Below, in pieces: positions 6,794 to 13,652 of a DNA stretch of 14,742 nt. The position numbers and the translations under genes are program-made. This DNA is from Cellvibrionaceae bacterium (lineage in GTDB: Bacteria > Pseudomonadota > Gammaproteobacteria > Pseudomonadales > Cellvibrionaceae). Each line of letters begins with the position of its first letter. Within the stretch, counting starts at the first letter, position 1. The DNA is taken from the NCBI GenBank assembly GCA_021151615.1, contig JAGKXA010000097.1, positions 1 through 14,742 of the forward strand. Direction: 5' to 3'. The notes beneath the pieces were generated by a model that saw only the letters and a program-made list of their open reading frames with translations, was not told the origin of the DNA and searched no databases.

Positions 6794-7642
6794 TTAGGCT
6801 TCGGCAATAGCACCTTTGCCGATTCCCTCATAGGCTTTTACACGAATAAAGGTTTCCGGGTTTTCCTGGCGGGTTTTGTGGGCGATGTGATGGGCGATAA
6901 ATTCCACGGTGCTATCGGTATCAATTAAATAGCAGCAGCGCTGCGGCAGGGTGATTTCAAACGGCCCCTGCTGGGCATCGTAGGCGAAGCGATAATAATC
7001 CATGCCATCGAATTGTGGTTTGCCCACCAGGTCTTCGCGTGTACCCAGGTAAATATCTTCCCAGGCATCGGCCCAGCGTTGTTCCAACAAAGGCGATTTT
7101 TTGCCGTTGGCCCAGATATCGATCCGCGACCGATGACCGTGGGCAATACGCTGGCAATTTCCCAAATGCTTTTTCAAGCCGTGGCTGTAGTGATAGTAGG
7201 CACCATCAATAGCTTCAGTCGTGAAGTCCAACTCCAAACGAACGTGTTGTGGGAAAAGTGGTTTGAGTTGGGTGATACACCAGGCCGCTACCGATTCGGC
7301 GGTAAGGTCTTCTGCATCCACCAGCGCAATTGCATCGCGCGGTGAGCGGGTGCTGAGGAATTCGCCTTTAGCCCCGAATTTCCATTCGATAGTGAGGTAA
7401 TCCCCCTCTTCGGTGATGCGAATATTGGGCGAGCGCACCGGCACGGCGAGGCGGTGATCCAGTTCTTCATCCAGCCACTTGCGGGTCAGCTTTTTTACCG
7501 TACCGAAGTCGCACACCATGCCCTGTTCGTCCAACTCACCCAGCAGGCGCACATTGGCCAGCCAGGTTTCCCCCAGCAAGCCGCGCAGCGGGTCGAGGAA
7601 ACTGAAATCGACATTGGTGAGATTATCGACAAACAACAACAT
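6794..7642 (-). CDS. Tandem 6-pyruvoyl-tetrahydropterin-synthase-like protein (6-carboxytetrahydropterin synthase/QueD-like)
   Basis: This 282-residue protein is about twice the length of QueD and reads as two diverged PTPS halves. The second half (~150-282) has the zinc site and nucleophile: SHGL (His154), Cys163 in GNCQR, and His168 and His170 in AHGH. The first half lacks these histidines but carries GMVCDFGTVKK (41-51), LDH (Asp62, His63) and TAESVAAW (115-122), which in QueD follow the zinc site. The catalytic Cys and the Asp/His pair therefore lie in different halves. A PTPS enzyme would make a tetrahydropterin such as the 6-carboxy-tetrahydropterin intermediate of queuosine synthesis. 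No other queuosine or folate genes are in the window. I prefer the ATG at 7640-7642 because the family starts MLLFVDNLTNVDFSFL. An in-frame ATG at 7678 adds 12 residues; neither has a strong ribosome-binding site. Confidence 0.82.
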   Translation of the reverse strand: MLLFVDNLTNVDFSFLDPLRGLLGETWLANVRLLGELDEQGMVCDFGTVKKLTRKWLDEELDHRLAVPVRSPNIRITEEGDYLTIEWKFGAKGEFLSTRSPRDAIALVDAEDLTAESVAAWCITQLKPLFPQHVRLELDFTTEAIDGAYYHYSHGLKKHLGNCQRIAHGHRSRIDIWANGKKSPLLEQRWADAWEDIYLGTREDLVGKPQFDGMDYYRFAYDAQQGPFEITLPQRCCYLIDTDSTVEFIAHHIAHKTRQENPETFIRVKAYEGIGKGAIAEA

Positions 7643-7758
7643 AGCAAAACCATTAGGGCAATTCGGAAGGACGGCCATGATACCACTTAGTGTTCAGGGT
7701 TTGTTCGGTGGTTTTGGACTGCTAATTACATCTTCTGCGTATTTTCTCGCGCCTTAGT

Positions 7759-7788
7759 TTTACGGGTTTTAAAACTCTGGTCTATTCT
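7759..7788 (+). promoter_or_regulatory. Putative sigma-70 promoter of the yfiR-kinase-GGDEF/EAL-TonB operon
   Basis: A -35-like TTTACG (7759-7764) and a -10-like TATTCT (7783-7788) are separated by 18 bp. The spacer holds a 10-bp palindrome GTTTTAAAAC (7766-7775). Transcription would start near 7795, inside the first of the two repeats described next, and about 90 bp before the first gene. Both hexamers are imperfect, so this is a weak prediction. Confidence 0.35.
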
Positions 7789-7791
7789 CAT

Positions 7792-7825
7792 GTGATTGAT
7801 CAACAGGTCTCAAGTGATTGATCAA
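7792..7825 (+). repeat. Two identical 12-bp direct repeats, 22 bp apart (putative tandem operator)
   Basis: GTGATTGATCAA occurs at 7792-7803 and again at 7814-7825. Each copy ends in the 8-bp palindrome TTGATCAA (7796-7803 and 7818-7825). The copies start 22 bp apart, two helical turns, so two dimers could bind on the same DNA face. They sit just downstream of the predicted -10 box and upstream of the signalling operon, a position suited to a repressor or autoregulator. The repeats are seen directly; the function is inferred. Confidence 0.55.
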
Positions 7826-7886
7826 TAGGGTGCTTTATGGTGTTAACCATGGAGTTATCGGTTGGAGGCAAACAGGGGAGGTGTGT

Positions 7887-8453
7887 TTGGTTGGGTGGGT
7901 GAAGAGGTTGATGGGCGCGATTTGCCAATACCTGGTTCCGGGTGTTGGGCTAATGCTTCTGCTGCAAAGTGCGATGGTATCGGCTCAGGCGTCCGAGGCC
8001 GGGTTACGCGTGGCATTCGTCTACAACTTCCTCAAATTTATCGAGTGGCCAGCGCGCTCTGGCGATGACCTCTATCTGTGTGTTGTGGGTGCCAGGGACG
8101 TAACGCGCGAGTCGCTCAGCCAAATCAATAATAAAAGTAACCAAAAAGCCACCATCAGGGTGCTGTTTCTGGATAAGGTCAGTGAGGTGGAGCCGCAACT
8201 GGGGCGTTGTCATTTGGTGTATGTCCCTACCACCGGCGCAGACTTGCCTCTACCCGCTACCCTTCCTGATGGCGTATTGCTGGTAATGGATGAGCCAGAT
8301 CAAAACGATGGCCGCGTTGCCATTGCATTAAACCGAACCCGGGAAGACCGTATTGAATTCCAGATCAATGAATCTGCCGTTAAGCAGGCGGGCGTTAAGG
8401 TCAGCAGCCAATTACTCAAACTGGCCAGGAAGCAAACGGGAGGGACACTGTAA
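7887..8453 (+). CDS. YfiR/DUF4154 family periplasmic protein
   Basis: This secreted protein has about 188 residues. A Lys-Arg pair followed by a hydrophobic stretch (CQYLVPGVGLMLLL) and VSAQA form a signal peptide cleaved near VSA. The mature start (AGLRVAFVYNFLKFIEWP) is the hallmark of YfiR/DUF4154. Cys65 in LYLCVVG and Cys108 in LGRCHLVYV are in the positions that form a disulfide in the family, and the C-terminus INESAVKQAGVKVSSQLLKLA is also typical. In Pseudomonas, YfiR is the periplasmic inhibitor of the cyclase YfiN. Here the neighbour with a YfiN-like sensor is a histidine kinase. The start is uncertain: TTG at 7887 has GGAGG 5 nt upstream, while GTG at 7899 and ATG at 7911 are alternatives that keep the signal peptide. 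Its TAA overlaps the next ATG by one base. Confidence 0.85.
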   Translation: MVGWVKRLMGAICQYLVPGVGLMLLLQSAMVSAQASEAGLRVAFVYNFLKFIEWPARSGDDLYLCVVGARDVTRESLSQINNKSNQKATIRVLFLDKVSEVEPQLGRCHLVYVPTTGADLPLPATLPDGVLLVMDEPDQNDGRVAIALNRTREDRIEFQINESAVKQAGVKVSSQLLKLARKQTGGTL

Positions 8454-11182
8454 TGTCGCTCCATAAATCCACTTCATTGGCCCGGCGCATGGGCCTGCTT
8501 ACCATGTTGTTAACCAGTATCGCTGTGCTGGGGGCAAGCCTCGCCAGCAGCTGGCAGCAGTACAACTACGTCTGCGGCCAGATCAACAAACAGGTACAAG
8601 TATTGGCTGAGGCTACCGCCATTAACCTGGGAGCAGCCAGCATGTTTGTGGATGCCGATGCGGCCCACCAAACCCTGAATGCCCTGAGGGTAGAGCCCAA
8701 GGTATTGGCAGCACGCCTGCAATTGGCCAATGGGCAGGTGCTTGCCGATTACCAGAGCGCCGGCGCGACCATGCCGCTGGATACCCAGGTAAAAGTAAAC
8801 GTGGGCTGGGAGGGTGAAAATCTGGGCCAGCTCGAGCTGGACGTCACCCTGGAGCCCCTGCGACGCGAGTTTTATAGCCAGGTGATCTGGATTCTTGCCA
8901 TTGCACTGGTTGCCATTTTGACCTGCGGGATTTTGGCGCGCGTGTTGATCAGTTCGGTGTTGCGTCCGCTGGGTATCCTTAGTGAGATTGCCCAACAGAT
9001 TGGCCATGAGGGCAATTATCAGGAGCGTGCGCCTAACCCGGTGACCCAGGATGAAGTGGGTAAGCTCACGTTGCGCTTTAACAACATGTTGGATCGCATT
9101 GAGGGGCAGGATGCTGAGTTACGCCAGCACCGTGAACTGCTGGAACAGCGGGTAATCGCCCGCACGCTGGAGTTGGAAACCGCGCGCGCGCAGGCGGAAG
9201 CTGCCAGTAAAGCCAAAAGTGAATTCCTGGCGGTGATGAGCCATGAAATCCGCACCCCACTCAACGGCATTATGGGTATGACCGGCCTGCTGTTGGATAC
9301 CGAGCTGGATTCCAAACAAAAACGCTTCGCGCGGGTAGCGCGCCGCTCCAGTGAGGATCTGTTGCTGATCATTAATGACATCCTCGATTTTTCCAAAATC
9401 GAGGCTGGCAAACTTGAGCTTGAATACCGCCCCTTCCAGCTTAACCTGCTGGTGGAGGACATTGCCGAGCGCTACGCCCCTATCGCCCAGGGCAAACAGT
9501 TGGAGCTGCTGTGCAAAACTCCATTACCACCCATGTCTGTGGTGGGTGACTCAGCTCGCTTGGGGCAGGTTCTGACTAACTTGCTCAGCAATGCCATCAA
9601 GTTCACCGAAAAGGGTGAAGTAGAAATTGAAGTAAACCTCTCAGCCGAACGGGGTGACAGGGTGCACCTGGCGTTTTGTGTGCGCGACACGGGGATTGGC
9701 ATCACTGAAGAGCAACAGGGACGCCTGTTCCAATCCTTCACCCAGGCCGATTCCTCCATGGCGCGCAAATATGGTGGCACTGGTCTGGGGTTAACTATCT
9801 CCCAGCGCCTGGTACAGATGATGGGGGGGGAGATAAAACTCTACAGCAAGCCGGGTGAGGGTAGCCGCTTCCAGTTCTCGCTGGAGCTGGAGCGCGTACA
9901 AGACACGCAGGATTATCAATTGGTAGATGGGTTCGGCAAATTGCACACCCTGGTGGTCGATGACAACCCGACCAATCGCGAGATTCTGGATTATTGGCTC
10001 AAGTCCTGGGGCATGTCGCCGGTGATGGCTGCGTCTGCCCCCGAGGCGATGGCGCTATTGTTACAACAGCATCTAGCGGGAACCCCATTTGAATTAATGC
10101 TGACCGATTGGGCCATGCCGGATATGGACGGCGGCCAACTGCTGGATGCGCTGGCGGCGGATGGTCGATTCAATGATCTGGCAATCATAGTGCTCAGTTC
10201 TGCGGGTATGGCAGCGCGCCCTGACATAGCGGCGCGAGCCCCCTTGCTACTTAAACCCGTGCGTCAATCCGAACTGCACAACCTGATTGCCCAAACCCTG
10301 GCGGGCGACTTGAGCGCGCGCGCAGTCCCGCAAGTGGAGGCTGGTGCAGAAGCCAGGTTACCCAAACTGCAGGGGCGCATCCTCCTCGCGGAAGACAACC
10401 CGGTAAACCAGGAAGTCGCCAGCGTCATGCTGCAGCGTTTGGGCGTGTCCATGAAGATTGCCAACAATGGCCAGGAAGCCCTGGAACATGTTCAGTTTGA
10501 ACATTTTGATTTGGTATTGATGGATTGCCAGATGCCGATTATGGATGGCTTTGAAGCCACGGCCCGGATTCGTGAGCGCGAGAAAGACCTGGGGTTGCCC
10601 TACATCCCCATTATTGCGCTTACCGCCAACGCTATCAGTGGTGATCGCGAACATTGCCTGGCGAAGGGCATGGATGATTATCTGAGCAAACCCTTTTCCC
10701 AGCAGCAACTGCATGAGGTGTTATCGCGTTGGTTGCGCTCCCGTGCAGAGAACCTTGTGGAAACCAAGTCGCTGAATGGGGCTGCACAGGGTAGGGCAAT
10801 TGGTGGTCAGATACTGCCCTCTGCCGAAACGGAAGTCGAGATTGATCAACAGGTTATTCGCCAGTTGCGTGAGCTGCGCGAAGGGCTACTGTTGCGAATT
10901 ATCCAGCTATTCCGCTCCACCAGCCCGGATTTGCTGGCGCAACTGGCGAGCGCGGTAGAAGAGCGCAACGCCGAAGCCGCCTACAAGACAGCACACAATT
11001 TTAAAAATAGCGCCGCCAACCTGGGGTTAGTGGAGCTGGCGGCCGCCTGTCGTGAATGTGAGGCCAGCGCCCGCCAGGGGCATATGGAGCAGGCAGATAG
11101 CCAATTGGAAGCCATCCAGTCTCTGTACGAATTGTCGCTGCAGGCGTTAGCCCTGCTGGAGCAGGAGGAGCAAGTCCAGTGA
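8453..11182 (+). CDS. Hybrid sensor histidine kinase: CHASE8-like sensor, HAMP, HisKA, HATPase, REC, REC, HPt
   Basis: This is a 909-residue inner-membrane phosphorelay kinase of the BarA/GacS layout. Transmembrane helices lie at about 13-33 and 143-165, enclosing a ~110-residue periplasmic domain that resembles CHASE8 of YfiN/DgcN (AEATAINLGAASMFVDADAA, LGQLELDV). HAMP spans ~166-220, followed by a coiled coil. HisKA has His264 in MSHEIRTPLNG. The ATPase has Asn380, DTGIG (Asp412) and GGTGLGL (441-447). REC1 has Asp503, Asp504, acceptor Asp552, Ser582 and Lys601. REC2 has Glu647, Asp648, acceptor Asp691, Thr724 and Lys746. The C-terminal HPt has His848 in HNFKNSAANLG. Every phosphotransfer residue is present. 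The ATG overlaps the yfiR stop (TAATG) and follows a GGGAGGG ribosome-binding site. It overlaps the next gene by 4 bp, which makes that gene's REC domain a natural phosphate acceptor. An eight-G run at 9823-9830 codes for MGGE of the ATPase domain. Confidence 0.93.
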   Translation: MSLHKSTSLARRMGLLTMLLTSIAVLGASLASSWQQYNYVCGQINKQVQVLAEATAINLGAASMFVDADAAHQTLNALRVEPKVLAARLQLANGQVLADYQSAGATMPLDTQVKVNVGWEGENLGQLELDVTLEPLRREFYSQVIWILAIALVAILTCGILARVLISSVLRPLGILSEIAQQIGHEGNYQERAPNPVTQDEVGKLTLRFNNMLDRIEGQDAELRQHRELLEQRVIARTLELETARAQAEAASKAKSEFLAVMSHEIRTPLNGIMGMTGLLLDTELDSKQKRFARVARRSSEDLLLIINDILDFSKIEAGKLELEYRPFQLNLLVEDIAERYAPIAQGKQLELLCKTPLPPMSVVGDSARLGQVLTNLLSNAIKFTEKGEVEIEVNLSAERGDRVHLAFCVRDTGIGITEEQQGRLFQSFTQADSSMARKYGGTGLGLTISQRLVQMMGGEIKLYSKPGEGSRFQFSLELERVQDTQDYQLVDGFGKLHTLVVDDNPTNREILDYWLKSWGMSPVMAASAPEAMALLLQQHLAGTPFELMLTDWAMPDMDGGQLLDALAADGRFNDLAIIVLSSAGMAARPDIAARAPLLLKPVRQSELHNLIAQTLAGDLSARAVPQVEAGAEARLPKLQGRILLAEDNPVNQEVASVMLQRLGVSMKIANNGQEALEHVQFEHFDLVLMDCQMPIMDGFEATARIREREKDLGLPYIPIIALTANAISGDREHCLAKGMDDYLSKPFSQQQLHEVLSRWLRSRAENLVETKSLNGAAQGRAIGGQILPSAETEVEIDQQVIRQLRELREGLLLRIIQLFRSTSPDLLAQLASAVEERNAEAAYKTAHNFKNSAANLGLVELAAACRECEASARQGHMEQADSQLEAIQSLYELSLQALALLEQEEQVQ

Positions 11183-13650
11183 AGAATCCCGGTGCTGTTA
11201 CCACCAGCCAACCAGCAGTCATCACTCTCGGCAACGCCCCGGGAGGGGAATGGGTATTAGTTGTTGAGGACGATGAAGCAGCGCGTCTGACTACCAGTAT
11301 TACGCTGGAGCGTGCAGGCTATAGGGTGATAGAAGCGACGGACTGCGCTAGCGCACGCGCACAATTTAGCGCACGCCGTCCAGATATAGTGTTGTTGGAT
11401 GTGCTCTTGCCCGATGGTGATGGCTTTGGTTTATGCCGCGAATTATTGGCACTCCCCGGTGGTAAAGACTTGCCTATTGCGATGGTCACCGGGTTGGATG
11501 ACCTCAATTCTATCCATCAAGCCTATGAATCCGGTGCGACCGATTTTATTACCAAGCCGGTGAGCTGGGGCACATTACCGTATCGCATTCAATTTATTTT
11601 GCGCGCGAGCAAAGCCTTTCGCGATTTAAGCATCAGCGAGGGCAAAACCCGCGCGCTGCTTGCTGGAATTCCCGACATCATCTTGCGCATTGATCGCGAC
11701 GGACATGTGTTGGATATGCAAGTAGGTGCCTACGTGAATGACATGGAAGAGTGGGTGATTCACGACCCGGAAACTGGCGATGGTCATTTACCCGGCCCGG
11801 TTTACCGCAGCCTGGCCACACCCATTCGCCGTGTGTTTGCCGGCCAGGGCGAACAGTTGGTGGAATTTGAGTGGACCCAGAAAAATCATTTGCGCACCTG
11901 GGAAGCACGCCTGTTATTGCGCGAGCGCGATGAAATGGTGATGGTGGTGCGCGATATCACCCAGCGCAAACAACAGGAATCAGAATTGCGCTTGTGGGCC
12001 AAAGTGTTTGAGGGCAGCAACGAAGCCATTTTAATTACCGATGCCAAATTGCGCATAGTACTGGTGAATAAAACCTACGAAAAAATGATGGGCTTTACTG
12101 AGCCGGAAGTACTGGGGGTGGATACCGCGAAAGTCGGTGCACAACTGCATTCGCACGGTTTTTTTCGCAACCTGGTATCGGTGTTGAAAGAGCGCGGTCA
12201 CTGGCAGGGTGAGCTGGTGAACCGACGTAAAAACGGCGAGAAATTTCCCACCTGGTATTCCATCAGTCAGGTATTAAATGCGGATGGGCAAGCGGAAAAT
12301 TACATCGCTATTTTTAGCGATATTTCCGAGCGAAAAAAATCGCGCGAGCGTATCGACTTCCTTGCCCATCACGACAGCCTGACGGAATTGCCCAACCGCG
12401 CTTTATTAAATGATCGTTTGGAAATGGCGATCAATACTGCCAAACGCCGCAGTGAAAAAGTCGGCATTTTATTTATCGATCTCGATCGATTTAAAAATAT
12501 TAATGATTCGCTCGGTCACAGCGCAGGCGACCAGATTTTGCGCCAAACGGCTGCGCGCCTAACTGGAGCTGTGCGCAATGATGATACGGTCGCGCGCCTG
12601 GGGGGCGATGAATTTGTGGTGCTTTTGCCGCGCGTGCGCGATGAGCGTAGCCTCGCGGAAGTGGCGATTAAATTGCGGGAAGAATTATTAAAGCCCTACA
12701 TTCTGGAAGATATGCCGTTGCACTTAAGCCCGAGCATCGGCATAGCGGTTTATCCGGATGATGGCGATACACCCAGTACACTCATAAAAAATGCCGACGC
12801 GGCTATGTACCTCGCCAAGGAAAAAGGCCGCAACAATTACCAGTTCTATACACCCATTTTAAATGCGCGCACGCTCGACCGGCTCAAGCTGGAATATGAC
12901 TTGCGCCTCGCCCTGGATCAGGGCCAATTTGAATTACATTACCAACCGCAAATTGATGCGCGCACCAAACACGTGTATGGCGCCGAGGCCTTGGTTCGCT
13001 GGCGCCATCCCGAGCGCGGGCTGGTGCCACCCAATCATTTCATTCCCATCGCGGAAGAAATTGGTTTGATTATTCCGCTCGGTGGTTGGGTCATTGGTGA
13101 GGCAGCGCGCCAGGTCAAAATCTGGCGCGAATCCGGATTCGCTGATCTGGTGGTCAGTGTGAATATTTCGGCATTGCAATTTCACCAGGCTGGCTTCCTG
13201 AACGAAGTGCAGGGTCTTCTGGATAGGGCAGGTACTGCCCCCAATGCGTTGGAACTTGAGCTGACAGAAAGTATGTTGATGGCGGATATGGAAGTTTCTA
13301 TTCAAGTCCTGCAAGCATTTCGCGATCAGGGGTATCGCATCGCCATCGACGACTTTGGTACCGGCTTTTCCTGCTTGAATTATTTGCGCCGCTTGCCCGT
13401 CAATATCCTCAAAATCGATCAGTCATTCGTGCGCGATATGCAAACGGATAGTGCATCGCTTGCCATAGTTTCTTCGATTATCCGGTTGGCCGATTCCCTG
13501 GGTATGGAGACGATTGCAGAAGGTGTAGAGACTGCTGAAGAACTGGCCATTTTGCATGGCGAGGGCTGCCATTTAATGCAGGGGTATCATTTTTCCAAGC
13601 CTTTGCCTGCGGCAAATTTTGAGCAGTGGTTGCAGCGCTGGGGATCTTAG
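11179..13650 (+). CDS. Response regulator REC-PAS-PAS-GGDEF-EAL, c-di-GMP synthase/phosphodiesterase
   Basis: This is an 823-residue soluble protein without transmembrane segments. The REC domain (~24-145) has Asp31, Asp32, acceptor Asp74, Thr104 and Lys126. Two PAS domains follow at about 155-262 and 268-385, the second with NEAILITDAKLRIVLVNKTY. The GGDEF domain (~395-555) has an intact GGDEF at 475-479 and an I-site RNDD (466-469) exactly five residues before it, so it should make c-di-GMP with product inhibition. The EAL domain (~565-820) has EAL (Glu603), Asn662, Glu697 in ELTES, Asp724-Asp725 in IDDFGTG, Lys745, Glu781/Glu784 in AEGVE and Gln801, the usual catalytic set. Both activities may therefore be live. 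The GTG start overlaps the kinase stop (GTGA) with GGAGGAG upstream, indicating translational coupling. The upstream kinase HPt is the likely phosphodonor. Confidence 0.93.
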   Translation: MKNPGAVTTSQPAVITLGNAPGGEWVLVVEDDEAARLTTSITLERAGYRVIEATDCASARAQFSARRPDIVLLDVLLPDGDGFGLCRELLALPGGKDLPIAMVTGLDDLNSIHQAYESGATDFITKPVSWGTLPYRIQFILRASKAFRDLSISEGKTRALLAGIPDIILRIDRDGHVLDMQVGAYVNDMEEWVIHDPETGDGHLPGPVYRSLATPIRRVFAGQGEQLVEFEWTQKNHLRTWEARLLLRERDEMVMVVRDITQRKQQESELRLWAKVFEGSNEAILITDAKLRIVLVNKTYEKMMGFTEPEVLGVDTAKVGAQLHSHGFFRNLVSVLKERGHWQGELVNRRKNGEKFPTWYSISQVLNADGQAENYIAIFSDISERKKSRERIDFLAHHDSLTELPNRALLNDRLEMAINTAKRRSEKVGILFIDLDRFKNINDSLGHSAGDQILRQTAARLTGAVRNDDTVARLGGDEFVVLLPRVRDERSLAEVAIKLREELLKPYILEDMPLHLSPSIGIAVYPDDGDTPSTLIKNADAAMYLAKEKGRNNYQFYTPILNARTLDRLKLEYDLRLALDQGQFELHYQPQIDARTKHVYGAEALVRWRHPERGLVPPNHFIPIAEEIGLIIPLGGWVIGEAARQVKIWRESGFADLVVSVNISALQFHQAGFLNEVQGLLDRAGTAPNALELELTESMLMADMEVSIQVLQAFRDQGYRIAIDDFGTGFSCLNYLRRLPVNILKIDQSFVRDMQTDSASLAIVSSIIRLADSLGMETIAEGVETAEELAILHGEGCHLMQGYHFSKPLPAANFEQWLQRWGS

Positions 13651-13652
13651 TT

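Noticed and set aside
6761..6799. Possible bidirectional terminator between the convergent DUF6164 and QueD-like genes
   Set aside because: Only a 5-bp match GCCTA/TAGGC with a long loop is visible and there is no clear GC-rich stem with a T-run.
8510..9007. Minus-strand open frame of 165 codons
   Set aside because: It is opposite the sensor region of the hybrid kinase, composition is typical of antisense reading, and no domain is recognisable.
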